A stretch of DNA of 64,000 nt from CAVQBC01 sp963710665 (GCA_963710665.1 CAVQBC010000008.1:558001-622000), one strand, 5' to 3'. Positions 9,301 through 19,013 are shown, numbered from the stretch's first letter. The notes: generated from the sequence alone by a model not told the origin. Made by a program: numbers and translations.

Positions 9301-10149
9301 CTCATGACGACGGACGTGCCGATCTCGGCGCTGATCGGCGCACAGCAGGTCGGCAAGGCGGCGGGCGACGTCACGCACGCGGTCCGCGCGCTCATGGACG
9401 GCGTCCAGCTTCTCGGTGCCGGGATCGTCGGCGCAGGTCGTGCCGGACGCCGCGGAGGCAGAGCGCGCGAGGACCGCGGTCCGGACGATCACGTCGATGG
9501 TCCGAGACGCCGCCTGGCGGTCGGATGCCGTCCGCGATGGGGCGCAGGCGGCCGTGCAGAGCGCCCTCCCGGCGCTGAAGGAGGCGAAGGAGCGCCACGA
9601 CTTCAAGGCCGCGGCCCACTCGGTGATCGACGTCGTTGGCGGGCTCGGCAGCGAGCTCGAGAAGCCGGAGGTCCAGCAGATGGCGACGGCGGCGTCGGCG
9701 CTGTTCATCGAGTCGGCGGCCTCCACGCTCGGGGCCAAGGCCGTCCAGGACGGCGACGCCAGCCCGACCGAGGCGCTGAAGGGAGCTGCCGCGATGTCGC
9801 AGGCGGTCGCGGCCGGCGTCTTCGGCGAGAAGCTGAAGGATCCCGGCCGTGGCCGGCAACCTGCAGGAGGCGGCCGCGGCGCTGCAGGACTTCGGAAGCC
9901 CGCTGCTCAGCTCGCCGACAGGCACAGGAGGGGCTCGATCAGCTGCTTCGCAGCCTGGGGCGCGTGCTGCAGGACCAGGGCAAGCGCGAGACGCTCAAGG
10001 GCGCCGCGGCCACGCTCGTCGAGACGGCGGGCACGGTCGGCGGCTCGCTGCAGAACGGCAACCGGAACGGGACGCTCAAGAGCGGCGCCGGCTTCCTCAT
10101 CGAAGCCGTCGGGACCGGCCTCCAGGGCGCCGGCGCACGAGGGTCTTGA
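9250..10149 (+). pseudogene. Helical Ala-rich protein or C-terminal extension of the MBL protein, frameshifted
   Basis: Downstream of the MBL domain the composite frame continues as HTIEDFKEAFGDLMTTDVPI, then AEAERARTAVRTITSMV, HDFKAAAHSVIDVVGGLGSEL and TLKGAAATLVETAGTVGGSL, to a stop at 10149. It is almost entirely amphipathic helix with repeating KGAAA / VETAGTVGG-like segments. At least three frame changes are needed. No ribosome-binding site or start between it and the MBL part is convincing, so it may be one polypeptide with it. Function unknown. Confidence 0.4.
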
Positions 10150-10171
10150 CCTGAGACGTCGGAGTGGGGAT

Positions 10172-10194
10172 CCCTGCGCCGCGCCGGCGCAGGG
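10172..10194. terminator. Hairpin between convergent genes
   Basis: Perfect 9-bp stem CCCTGCGCC / GGCGCAGGG with a 5-base loop, 22 bases after the stop at 10149 and between two convergent transcription units. No T-run. Confidence 0.45.
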
Positions 10195-10303
10195 CTCCCG
10201 CTCCGATCCGTCGAGCTGCGCTCGCCGTCTGAATCGCAATTGCCCTTGGTCGGGCTCAAGCCGACGGCGCGATCCCCGTCGTCGGCTGAGCCGCAGGGCA
10301 TGC

Positions 10304-11581
10304 CTACGCGAGCTGCTTTGCCGGCCCGCGCGCTCGTTCCGTATCGGCGGGGGCACTTTCCATCGGGGGGCGCTTGTCGCGGGGGTGAGCCTCGAACCAA
10401 CTGGCGTAGCGGGAGGCCAGCGGGGCCGCGGTAAGGCCGTGGGCGAATACCGAGAGGCCGACGGTCAGGTAGATCGCGAGCAGGATCAGGTGCTCGTGAG
10501 GGAGCTGTGACTCCTCGACCACGATCACCGCGAAGACGATCGAGGCGAGCCCGCGGGGTCCGAACCAGCCGAGGAACCCCAGCGTCGGCGCACGGGCGCG
10601 AGAGCCGACCATCGCGATCGTGACCGGGAGCATCCGCACCACGGTGAGGCTGAGGACGGCGTAGATGCCGAGGCTCCAGCTCAGGTCTCCGAGGGCGGGC
10701 CCGAGCAGGATCGCCCCGAAGAGCAGGAACGTGACGGCGCTCAGGATCTGGCCCACCTCCTCGCTGAGCTGGTTCAGCTCGTGGGGATCGCGTCGGAGCG
10801 CGGCGCGGAAGACCATCCCGCCCACGAACGCCGCGATGAACCCCGACCCGCCGAGAGCGCTCGCGATGCCGTACGCCAGTGCCGCGCCGGCGACCGGGAT
10901 CACCTGGCGCCACGGGCCGTCGATCAGATCTTTGCGGCCGGCGTAGAGGAAGATCGCCGCGACGAGGAGTCCTGCCGTCACTCCGCCGACCGCCCCGAAG
11001 CCGATCTCCTCGAGCAGCAGAGTTCCGGCGCTCCGCCCCTCCGAGATCTCTGATTCCACGTCCGCGGCGGCGACGGCGGCGAACAGCAGCGGTACGCAGA
11101 TCCCGTCGTTGAGCCCGCTCTCGACGTTCAGGCCCTGGCGGATCCGAGTCGGCACGCGCGGCTCGGTCACGACCGCCTGCCCGAGTGCGGCGTCGGTCGG
11201 CGCGAGGATGACCCCCAGGATCAGTGCCTCGCCAAGCGTGATCTGATCGAAGATCACCGCAGCGGCGAGGGCTCCGAGGCCGATCGTGAGAGGCAGGCCG
11301 ATGCCGAGCAGGCGCACCGGCACGCCGACGTCGGGACGAAGCTGGCGGAGGTTTATGCGCGAAGCATCGGAGAACAGCACCAGGGCCAGCGTCGCCTCCG
11401 CCAAGGTGCGGACGGCCGAGCTGGTGCTCTCGAGGTCGATCCCACCCAGCGCGTGCGGGCCCACGAGCAGGCCGAGCGCCACGAACAGCATCGTCGGCGT
11501 CACCGGCGTGCCCGAGAGCCGGCGCGAGATCGCCGCTACCCCCAGCAGCGCGAGCGCCACGATGGTGAGCGCCCATTCCAT
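10304..11581 (-). CDS. Sodium/proton antiporter, CPA1 (NhaP) type
   Basis: A 425-residue intact membrane protein with about 12-13 helices. LILGVILAPTDAALGQAVV and NVESGLNDGICVPLLF (the ND motif of CPA1 exchangers) identify the ion-binding core, followed by FLGWFGPRGLASIVF, the conserved helix 10/11 segment. It would exchange Na+ or K+ for protons at the cytoplasmic membrane. The C-terminal tail is short and basic with no regulatory domain. It lies 58 bases downstream of the DUF2252 gene on the same strand and is probably cotranscribed. It is free of frameshifts although its neighbours on both sides are not. Confidence 0.9.
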   Translation of the reverse strand: MEWALTIVALALLGVAAISRRLSGTPVTPTMLFVALGLLVGPHALGGIDLESTSSAVRTLAEATLALVLFSDASRINLRQLRPDVGVPVRLLGIGLPLTIGLGALAAAVIFDQITLGEALILGVILAPTDAALGQAVVTEPRVPTRIRQGLNVESGLNDGICVPLLFAAVAAADVESEISEGRSAGTLLLEEIGFGAVGGVTAGLLVAAIFLYAGRKDLIDGPWRQVIPVAGAALAYGIASALGGSGFIAAFVGGMVFRAALRRDPHELNQLSEEVGQILSAVTFLLFGAILLGPALGDLSWSLGIYAVLSLTVVRMLPVTIAMVGSRARAPTLGFLGWFGPRGLASIVFAVIVVEESQLPHEHLILLAIYLTVGLSVFAHGLTAAPLASRYASWFEAHPRDKRPPMESAPADTERARGPAKQLA

Positions 11582-11639
11582 CAGCGGACTCCGGGCATGC
11601 GTGTGGATCGGCCGTTGTCGGTCATCGCGTCAGCGGCGG

Positions 11640-13122
11640 TCAGAGGCCGGTCTCGGCCGAGACGCGGCCGGACGCGACTGCCTCTCGCAGGGCGTGGTAG
11701 TCGTCCTCGTTCTGATCGGCGTACGCCTCTGCGAACGACGCCAGCGCGCGATCGAAGCTGTCGCCCGCGCCGAGATAGCGCGCGATCGCGATCGCGTCCC
11801 CGGAGCGGGCGTGCGCCTTCGCGAGCGCGTGGCCGCAGAGCTGTGCGTACACGGTCATCGCCCGTCGGTCCATCAGCTCGACCAGCTGCCGAGCCCTTGC
11901 CGTCCCAGAGCTGGCGCATGTAGAAGTCCCGGCTCACGCCGTCCAGCGCCGTGATGCGGATCCAGCCGAGCATGATGTCGCCGGCGGCCTGCAGCAGTCG
12001 CTGACCCTCGACGACCCGCTGGCCGTGCTTGCCGAACGCGCTCTTGCCCAGGAAGGGCTCGAGGACCGAGGCCTGCGCCTCCTTGAGCTGCAGGAACAGC
12101 GGATCGCTCTGGTCGCGGCCGACCATGAGCAGGATCCACGCGCGCGTTCCGACGCTGCCGACGCCGACGACCTTGCGCGCCGCGTGCACGTAGCGATACC
12201 GCTCGCAGCAGCTGCCGGCGATCGGCGGTCAGGGTACGCCGGTACGTGCGGATGGCTCCCCGGACGAACTCGTCGAGGTCGGCTTGTTCGACGCCCGACA
12301 CCAGTTCCTCGATCGGGACGATGAGCGGCGGGTCACTCGACGATCCTGGGCTCGCCGTCGACGATCTCGGTGAGCTTCGCGAGTGCCCTCATGCTGTCCT
12401 TCGCGCTCGCCTTGGCCATGTTGCGCTCGAACACGCTTGCGCTGCTTTCGGGTGCCGTGCTGAGCCGCCATCGCGGCGATCTCTTCCACCTCGATGCGGG
12501 AGTACCACAGGTCGAGGTTGGACATCCCGGCCAGGCCGCTGATCGCCTCGCGGTAGGCGTGCGTCACCGTCCGGTTGATCGACGCGCGCTGCTTCGCGTC
12601 GAAGTCCCGATCCGCCTGGCGACGGCGAAGCTGGCCACCAGCCGTTTGACGTCCCACTCGAACGGACCTGGGAGCGTCTCGTCGAAGTCGTTGATGCCGA
12701 ACACGAGCGCAGATCGGGCGCGGCGAACGCCCGAAGTTGGACAGATGCGCATCGCCGCAGAGCTGCACTCCAGCCCGGTGTCGGGGCACGTGCAGGTCGG
12801 CGGCCATCGGATAGGCCGCGCCGCGGAAGAAGGTGAACGGCGAGACCAGCATCCGTCCGTAGCGGAGGGGCACGAGCTCTGGCACCGGGAAGTATCTTGC
12901 TCCTCCAGCATCTCGACGGGATCACGCCGGTCGGCGGCGGCTCCGATTCGCCATGCGGGAGCGCGGCACCACCGACCGCGCCGCCTTTCCGCTCGCCGCC
13001 CGCTCCTGCCCGGTGAGGTGCTACTATCGCGCGCGGCCTCGCTTGCCGGCTGCCGGCCCGCTCGCGCTTGGCACGCTCTGGAGTTCGTCGTGGCCATCGG
13101 TGATGTGCTCGACAGTCGCCAT
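11640..13122 (-). pseudogene. DUF2252 family protein, multiply frameshifted
   Basis: Start ATG 13122 has a GGGAG site eight bases upstream. Composite translation gives the DUF2252 signature: HLTGQERAASGKAARSVVPR, VEMLEEQD, MPELVPLRYGRMLVSPFTFF, RGAAYPMAADL, VQLCGDAHLSNFG, NDFDETLPGPFEWDVKRL, and the C-terminal AMTVYAQLCGHALAKAHARSGD with DQNEDDYHAL. About 450 residues in all, normal for the family, which resembles kinase-like (APH) folds and has no settled function. At least five frame changes. A copy of the 23-bp motif lies 100 bases upstream. Confidence 0.75.
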
Positions 13123-13221
13123 CGAGGTCGCTCCCTTTCGGCGGGCGCCGGCGCAGATCGCGGAGTGCGGGACGCGTGCGGTGGTTCGATCGGGACTCAT
13201 CACACCGCGCTTCCGTCCGGC

Positions 13222-13244
13222 GTCATCGCCCTGATGGCATGAAC
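13222..13244 (-). promoter_or_regulatory. Dispersed 23-bp motif, copy 2
   Basis: On the minus strand it reads TTCATGCCATCAGGGCGATG, an exact consensus match, with 99 bases to the DUF2252 start codon. It is the only ordered element I see in the roughly 360-base gap between the DUF2252 start (13122) and the regulator start (13481). Confidence 0.55.
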
Positions 13245-13480
13245 GCCCGGCGAAGCGCATCGTACGCCAAGCGAGCACGATCGGGGCGCCCACACCCGAC
13301 GAAGCGAGGGTGCCGGCATCCTTGCCGGGCCGCTCATTGGTCTGTACGGTCTTCACGTGTCCGCGCAGGAGCCGGGGAATGGTGAACCCCTTCCGAGCAT
13401 GGTCCCATCGTGCCGCTCGGAATCGGCGCACGTGTCCCGAAGCTGTCGAGCGGTCCAGCGATTTCAAGGACGACGCGGTG

Positions 13481-15760
13481 ATGGCGTCGGTCCAGACGTC
13501 GTCGCGGGCTCGTTCGCGGCGATCCGCCGGCTCCGCGCCGCCGTTCGAGCTGCTGGAGTCGAAGCTGCGCGTGCCGCAGGCGGCGCGGCGGTGCCGTGTC
13601 GGCGCATGGCGCTCGATCGGCGAGCTGGAGGAGGCGTTGCCGCGGTGCCCGGTCGTGTTCCTGTCCGCCGGCCGGCTGGGGGAAGACGACGCTGCTCGCG
13701 CAGTGGGCCGCGCGGTCGCCGCGACCGTTCGCGTGGGTGTCGCGTCGACGAGAACGACAACGATCCGATCGTCCTGCTGACGTACGTCGCGGCCGCGCTG
13801 GACCGCATCACGCCGCTCGACGCGAGCGTGTTCGAGGCGCTGGCGTCGCCGGGCGTCTCGGTCGAGGCGACCGCTGATCCCGCGCCTGGGCGGCGGCTCT
13901 GGCGACGATGGACCAGCCGGACGTCCTGGTACTGGACGACCTGCACCTGCTCGACAACCCGGCGTGCCTGGACGCGATCGTCGCGCTCGCGAGGCATGTG
14001 CCCGAGGGCTCGCAGCTGGCGCTGTCCGCGGAGGCCAGCACCGTGTTCCCGCTGGGAGCGCTGCGGGCGCGGGGCCTGGCCTGGAGATCGGGCCGGACGA
14101 GCTTCGCTTGGACGAGGCGGAAGCGCGCAGCTGCTGCGAGCGCGCCGGCGCTCGACCTCGCGCATGCCGAGGTCGCCGAGCTCACGGAGCACACGGAGGG
14201 CTGGACCGCGGGTCTGTACCTGGCTGCGATCTCAGCCAAGGCGAGCGGCGCCGGCGCAGAGCGGCGCGACCGGGTTCCGGGACGACGACCGTTTTCGTGG
14301 CCGACTACTGCGCTCGGAGTTGCTCGCGCAGCTGCCGCGCGACGAGCTCCGCTTCCTGACGCGGACTGCGTCCTCGAGCGCATGCGGGTCCGCTCTGCGA
14401 CGCGGTGCTCGAGACGAGCGACTCGGCGGCAGAGCTGGGGGCGCTCGAGCACTCCAACCTGTTCGTGGTTGCGCTGGACGCAATCGAGCAGTGGTATCGC
14501 TACCACCACCTCTTCCAGGAGCTGCTGCGTTCGGAGCTCGAGCGAGGCGAGCCGGAGCTCGTGCCGCATCTGCTCGATCGTGCGTCGCACTGGTGCGAGG
14601 CGAACGGGCAGCCGGAGACGCGATCCGGTACGCGCAGGCCGCCGGCGATGTCGACCGAGCGGCGCGACTGGTCGTGCGATGGGCACTACCCGACGTACCA
14701 GAGCGGCGCGCCGCGACGTCGAAGCGCTGGCTCGAGTGGCTCGCGGGCGACTGGGGCTACGGAGCCGGACGCGGTGGTCGCTGTGATCGGCGGCGCTGAT
14801 CGCCGCGCTCTGGGGCCGGCCGGGGGAGGCGGACCGTTGGGCCGATGCCGCCGAGCGCGCGACGCTATCGACGGCAGCGCTGCCTGACGGCAGCGCTTCG
14901 ATCGACTCGTGGCTGGCCCTCCTGCGTGCGCTGCATTGTCGTCGAGGGGTCGCGAGGATGCGCACAGACGCCGAGGTCGCACGTCGCGACGCTCGCCCGC
15001 GGGAGCGAGTTCCGGCCGAACGCGGTGCTGGTGCTCGCGATCTCGCACTTGCTGGCGGGCGAGGTCGACCAGGCCGACGATCTGCTCGCCGATGCCACCG
15101 AGGAAGGCCTCGAGCTGGGAGTCGTGGCCGCGGTGACGGTGGCTCTGGGCGAGCGCGCCCTGATCGCGAGCGAACGGGGAGCGTGGGTCCAGGCCGAGGA
15201 GCTCACCGACCAGGCGCTCCGGGTGATCGGCCGGGCGCGGATGGAGGAGTACCCGACCAGCGCGCTCGCCTATGTGGCGGCGGCTCGCGTCGCGCTCCAC
15301 CGAGGGAACTCCGCAGCGTGCCATGAGCTCCTCACGCGAGCTCAGCGCCTGCGGCCGCGCCTCACGTACGCGCTGCCGTACTTCGCGGTACAGACCCGCT
15401 TGGAGCTCGCGCGGGCCTACCTGACGCTGGCCGACGCGGGCGGCGCCGCGACGATGCTGCGCGAGATCGACGTGATCGCTGCGCCGCCGGCCGGACCTCG
15501 GAGCGCTCCCGGCCGAGGCGGACGAGCTGCGCGCGAGCCTGACGACGCTGCGCACGCAGCTCCGGGTGCCTCGACGCTGACCGAGGCGGAGCTCCGGCTG
15601 CTGCCCTACTCTCCACGCACCTGTCGTTCCGCGAGATCGGCGAGCGCCTGTACCTCTCTCGCCACACGGTGAAGTCCCACGCGATGGCGATCTACCGCAA
15701 GCTCAGCGTGGCATCCCGCAACGCCGCGGTCGACGCGCCCGCGAGCTCGCGCTGCTCTAG
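13481..15760 (+). pseudogene. MalT/LAL-type ATP-binding LuxR transcription regulator, multiply frameshifted
   Basis: ATG 13481 follows AAGGA. Composite translation shows FELLESKLRVPQAARR (the LAL N-terminal motif), VVFLSAGWGKTTLLAQWAAR (Walker A), VDENDNDPIVLLTYVAAALD, PDVLVLDDLHLLDN (Walker B), YRYHHLFQELLRSEL, tetratricopeptide-like helices (LAGEVDQADDLLADATEEG), and the C-terminal LuxR HTH LTEAELRLL...LSFREIGERLYLSRHTVKSH. About 750 residues after repair. At least seven frame changes. Its TAG stop is the AG-end of a CTAG that forms the left target site of the adjacent IS481-type element, so the element sits exactly at its 3' end. It may control the local stress genes; that is inference. 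Confidence 0.7.
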
Positions 15761-15787
15761 GTGAGCTGCCCACAGAGGTTGTGAACG
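15757..15787 (+). repeat. Left terminal inverted repeat of the IS481-type element
   Basis: Shares CTGCCCAC and GTTGTGAACG with the complement of the right end; five mismatches in 31. The outer four bases CTAG are better read as the duplicated target. Confidence 0.75.
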
Positions 15788-15861
15788 GCTGAGAGAGAGA
15801 CGTCGGGCCCGTCCTGACGTCTTCTGCGGTTCCGCCAAGAACTGCAGTCAGGAGGGCCCGG

Positions 15862-16826
15862 ATGCGCGTTCACGCTAACGCGAAGCTCGGACCGGCCGGG
15901 AGGCTGGCGCTTGTCGAACTTGATTGGGGAGGGTGTCTGGCTACGTGGGGCAGCGAGTGCCTGTGGGGTCGCGGTCGCGACGGCGCATCGGTGGTGGCAC
16001 CGGTGGCTTGAGGCCGACGAGCAGCAGCGCCGATCGGGGGCCTGGGCGGCGGATCGCAGCTCGCGACCGCGCCGATCACCGCGGCTGCTGCAGGCGGCCG
16101 AGCAGCAGCGAATCTGCGAGGCGCGCCGATCGCACCAACTGGGTCCGGGCCGGCTGGCCGGGCTGCTGGGGCGGGCGCGCTCGACGATCTACAAGGTGCT
16201 CTCTCGCCATGGGCTCTCGCGCCGCCGCGCGCGCGCCGCGGCAGACGTTCAAGCGCTACGAGTGGTCTGAGCCCGGCGCGCTGTTGCACATGGACGTCAA
16301 GCGCCTGGCGCGCTTTGAGCGGCCCGGGCCATTGGGCGACCGGACGCGGCGAGCAGCACAAGACCCGCGGCGCCGGCTGGGTCTATCTGCACGTCGTCAT
16401 CGACGACCACAGCCGCTACCTCTACGTCGAACAACACGCACGCGAGGACGCCGAGACCAACGCCCGCACGCTCGAGCGCGCGCTGGCGCACTTCAGCGAG
16501 CTCGGCCTGCGCGCGCCGCAAGCGGTGATGACCGACAACGCGATGGTCTACGCGCTCGCACCGCTTCCAAGGCGTCCTCGCCGCCGCCGGCGCGCGCCAC
16601 ATCACCCCGCCGCCCTACACGCCGCGCTGGAACGGCAAGGCCGAGAGCGTGATCCGCACCCTGCAAGACGAATGGGCCTACGCCCACCGCTGGGAGAACT
16701 CCCACCAGCGCGCGAAGGCCCTGAGATCATTCGTCCGCTACTACAACCGACAGGCGGCCACACAGCAGCCTCGGCGACCGGCCACCCATCAGCCGCGTTC
16801 ACAACGTCCGTGGGCAGGACAGCTAG
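15862..16826 (+). pseudogene. IS481-family DDE transposase, frameshifted
   Basis: ATG 15862 follows GGAGG. Composite frame: MRVHANAKLGPAGRLALVE, then an HTH region (CGVAVATAHRWWHRWLEAD), LGPGRLAGLLGRARSTIYKV, PGALLHMDVKRLARF (first catalytic Asp), GWVYLHVVIDDHSRYLYVE, VMTDNAMVY (second Asp), ITPPPYTPRWNGKAESVIRT (catalytic Glu), RYYNRQRPHSSLGDRPPISR. This is the IS481/IS3-like rve core of about 320 residues. At least five frame changes, so it is non-functional as read. The stop TAG is supplied by the right CTAG target copy. Confidence 0.75.
16796..16826 (-). repeat. Right terminal inverted repeat of the IS481-type element
   Basis: Inverted partner of 15757-15787. It overlaps the last ten codons of the transposase (ending RGQDS-stop), so the coding end and the transposon end share sequence. 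Confidence 0.75.
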
Positions 16827-16845
16827 GCCCGCCGGTCCTCGGCCG

Positions 16846-16868
16846 GCTCATGCCATCTGGGCGATGAC
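16846..16868 (+). promoter_or_regulatory. Dispersed 23-bp motif, copy 3
   Basis: Reads CTCATGCCATCTGGGCGATG, one change from consensus. It starts 20 bases outside the right end of the IS and lies 81 bases before the carboxymuconolactone decarboxylase-family gene. Confidence 0.55.
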
Positions 16869-16949
16869 GACGCGTCGCCTGTGGTGTCTAGTTCAGGGTG
16901 GCCGCGGACGGCGTCCGCGGAGCGCTATGTGAAGCCGGGAGGGGATGAA

Positions 16950-17306
16950 ATGGCCGAATATGAGGAGAACCTCCGCAGGCTCGCTCTGAACGACGAGCGT
17001 TTCGTCGATTCGGTGCTCGGGATGGGGCGCGACACCGTCGAGGTCTCGCAGTTGGACCAGAAGACGCACGCCCTTGTCCGGTTGGCGGCGTCGCTGGCGA
17101 TGGACGCGGCGCTCAGCTCCTACCAATCGACGGTCGAGATGGCCCTGGCAGCCGGCGCCAGCTTCGACGAGATCGTCGGGACCCTGATCGCGGTCGCTCC
17201 CACCGTCGGCCTGACACGCGCCGTGTCCGCCGCGCCCGAGCTGGCACTGGCGCTGGGCTACGACGTCGACGCAGCGCTCGAGACGCCCAGCCGGGATCCC
17301 GAGTGA
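16950..17306 (+). CDS. Carboxymuconolactone decarboxylase (CMD) family protein
   Basis: A 118-residue all-helical protein. ATG 16950 has GGGAGGGG six bases upstream. DQKTHALVRLAASLAMDAAL and AAGASFDEIVGTLIAVAPTVG match the CMD fold core. There is no Cys, so it lacks the CxxC of AhpD-type peroxidase partners and resembles the decarboxylase-like or uncharacterised branch. Members usually form hexamers or trimers. It stands alone behind the 23-bp motif. The actual substrate cannot be inferred. Confidence 0.75.
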   Translation: MAEYEENLRRLALNDERFVDSVLGMGRDTVEVSQLDQKTHALVRLAASLAMDAALSSYQSTVEMALAAGASFDEIVGTLIAVAPTVGLTRAVSAAPELALALGYDVDAALETPSRDPE

Positions 17307-17353
17307 CGCCGACGGCGCTCGCCGGGAGGCCCGGCGCTCCGGGCGAGCACGGA

Positions 17354-17376
17354 TTTCATGCCGTTGGGGCGATGTC
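17354..17376 (+). promoter_or_regulatory. Dispersed 23-bp motif, copy 4
   Basis: Reads TTCATGCCGTTGGGGCGATG, two or three changes from consensus in the central part. No confident gene follows within 500 bases, so this copy may serve a decayed or unseen transcript. Confidence 0.45.
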
Positions 17377-17813
17377 GGGCGGCGACCGGGACGGAACGAT
17401 CGACCAGGCAGAGTCCGCGCACCGAGATGCGCGCGCGCCGTGCCGACTCGGCTCGACCTACACGGACGGCTCGTGCGCCTGGTACGGGGGATGTGGGCCG
17501 GCGTCCTCGCACTCGCGCGAATCGCCCGCGGCCTCGCGCCCAGACCAGCAGCATCGCGATCAAGCAGCGCCGAAGGGACCTGACGGAGGACCCGTCACCA
17601 CCACCATCATCCGGACCTGCCGAGAACCCTGAACGCCTCGCCGCCGAGCTCGTCGCCGGAAGGTCGCCGCAACTGCGGCGCGAGTCACACCGGCCGTCGC
17701 GGCGGTGACAACTCACTGGGTCCCGTCGGGGAGATGTGCGAGTGCATGCCACCGAGCCGGTGATCTGATGCACATAGTGCAGTCCCGGTCCGCGGTCTCA
17801 GCTCCTGTTCGAG

Positions 17814-17836
17814 TTTCATGCCATCAGGGGGATGCT
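17814..17836 (+). promoter_or_regulatory. Dispersed 23-bp motif, copy 5
   Basis: Reads TTCATGCCATCAGGGGGATG, one change from consensus, 73 bases before the DUF7144-type membrane gene at 17910. Confidence 0.55.
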
Positions 17837-17909
17837 GGTCGGGCATCGTCCCCATAGCCTCGTGCCGTGTCGCCCATCCGGTGGCGACGTGTCAGAAGGA
17901 GGTAGTGCA

Positions 17910-18350
17910 ATGAGCACCGCAGATCGGACCGACGCGTCGACGAGCTACGTCGAAGCCACCACGCGGGAGTACGAGGATACGTCCGGCGACGGCTGGGTCG
18001 TGTTCGCCGGGACGATGCTCGCGATGGTCGGGACGTTGAACGTCATCGACGGCATCGCCGCGATCTCGAAGTCCACGTTCTTCACCGAAAACGCACGCTT
18101 CATCATCAGCGACCTCAACACTTTCGGATGGGTCGTGCTCATCCTCGGATCGCTGCAGGTGCTCGTCGCCCTCGGCATCTGGGCCAAGACCCCGGGCGTT
18201 CGATGGGTCGGCGTCGCAGTGGCTTCTGTCAACGCCATCGCCCAGCTCCTGTTCATCCCCGCCTACCCGTTCTGGTCGCTGACGCTGTTCACCCTGGACA
18301 TCCTGGTCATCTACGGACTCCTCGCCCACGGTAAGCGCTCCGTCGCTTGA
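17910..18350 (+). CDS. Four-helix membrane protein, DUF7144-type
   Basis: A 146-residue protein. ATG 17910 has a near-perfect AGAAGGAGG ribosome-binding site. After a soluble N terminus of about 33 residues come four hydrophobic helices: GWVVFAGTMLAMVGTLNVID, FGWVVLILGSLQVLVALGIW, VGVAVASVNAIAQLLFIPAY and FWSLTLFTLDILVIYGL. The pattern, with NVIDGIAAI after helix 1 and an FxxDxLVIYGL end, is common in actinobacterial membrane proteins of unknown function. It is intact and has one copy of the 23-bp motif upstream. Confidence 0.7.
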   Translation: MSTADRTDASTSYVEATTREYEDTSGDGWVVFAGTMLAMVGTLNVIDGIAAISKSTFFTENARFIISDLNTFGWVVLILGSLQVLVALGIWAKTPGVRWVGVAVASVNAIAQLLFIPAYPFWSLTLFTLDILVIYGLLAHGKRSVA

Positions 18351-18473
18351 TCCACACGCGGGCGGCGATGGAGCCGATCACGGACGGATCGACCCTCGGC
18401 ACGGCGCCGCCGGCGCGACGACTCGTTCGCCGCCGGCGGCGCCGCATACGATCCAGCCGCGCGGCGGATCGAT

Positions 18474-18677
18474 TCATCCCGAGCCGGACGCACGCTCGGT
18501 CCGTGTCGCGTCCCGGGCCAGGCGCCGCACGTCGATGTCCCGGCGGTTCGCGCTCTCCCCGTAGGTCGCCGCCCAGCCCAGGCCCACGGCCGGCTGCGCG
18601 ACCCAGAGGAAGCCCGGCGCAGCCGCCCTTCAGCCGACAGGCGTCAGTATCGGCGCCGAGGCTTCGACTTCCGTCAT
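18474..18677 (-). pseudogene. Small protein ORF with an in-frame TGA at codon 16
   Basis: ATG 18677 follows AGGAG, which itself overlaps the TAG of the upstream gene. The first 15 codons read MTEVEASAPILTPVG, then TGA, then the same frame continues with protein-like sequence (APGFLWVAQPAVGLGWAATY, ESANRRDIDVRRLARD) to a stop at 18474. Either two compensating indels, a sequencing error, or a nonsense mutation. The remaining 330 bases up to 18350 hold nothing else that I recognise. Confidence 0.4.
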
Positions 18678-18684
18678 CGGTCTC

Positions 18685-18982
18685 CTAGGCGTGGCGGGGC
18701 CCCGCGTGTGCGGTGTCCAGCGCCGATGCGCCGCGCTGGACACGGCGGGCGGCCGTTTCCTCACGGATGAAGGCGTCGATGAACGAGAGGTAGCAACGCC
18801 GGCGATCGCGCCGGCTCGCGGCACACCACACCGCGTAGGCGCTCGCCTGCTCCTTGGCCGCGACTCGCCATTCCTCGAGGCGGTCTGCGTGCCGCCCCGC
18901 CGCGTCGCCCGCCGTCGGCGCAGAGCGAGAGCTCCAGCGCCGGGATGAGCCTCGATGAGGATTTCTTGGTCCGGCGAGGCAT
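18685..18982 (-). pseudogene. Small hypothetical protein, one frameshift
   Basis: From ATG 18982 the frame reads MPRRTKKSSSRLIPALELSL; after CADGG the protein continues one frame over as DAAGRHADRLEEWRVAAKEQ, ASAYAVWCAASRRDRRRCYL, SFIDAFIREETAARRVQRG, ending at TAG 18685. Removing one G from a GGG run near 18905 joins the two. The result of about 98 residues is helical with an RRDRR basic cluster. I do not recognise the family. A copy of the 23-bp motif lies only 31 bases upstream, so the motif or sequence just after it must contain the start of transcription if it is a promoter. Confidence 0.5.
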
Positions 18983-19013
18983 GCGAACGAGCATAAGAAG
19001 CACCCGCGCGAGC

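Larger units (their letters stand above)
15757..16826 (+). mobile_element. IS481-family insertion sequence with CTAG target duplication
   Basis: A 1,070-bp unit bounded by inverted repeats at 15757-15787 and 16796-16826 that match at 26 of 31 positions. Both begin with CTAG, and the flanks read NCTAGN, the known target preference of IS481. The innermost 10 bp (GTTGTGAACG) are perfect. One DDE transposase lies between them. The left CTAG contains the stop codon of the LuxR-type gene, and the right CTAG contains the stop codon of the transposase. Confidence 0.75.
17307..17909. other. Intergenic stretch with two motif copies, no confident gene
   Basis: About 600 bases. A frame around 17440-17560 reads RLDLHGRLVRLVRGMWAGVL and LARIARG, which could be a degraded short membrane peptide, and another ends ENPERLAAELVAGR, but no start, ribosome-binding site and full frame agree. 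Two copies of the 23-bp motif are the only clear elements. Confidence 0.45.

Noticed and set aside
11850..11875. GTCATCGCCC followed by GTCCAT inside DUF2252 as a motif copy
   Set aside because: It is coding sequence (AMTVY region) and matches only part of the consensus.
18469..18490. GATTCATCCCGAGCCGGACG as a ninth motif copy
   Set aside because: Only the first block matches, the GGGCGATG half is absent, and it overlaps the stop codon of the ORF at 18474.
18629..18632. Selenocysteine at the in-frame TGA
   Set aside because: No Cys-homologue context or SECIS-like hairpin was visible, and the region is rich in indels.
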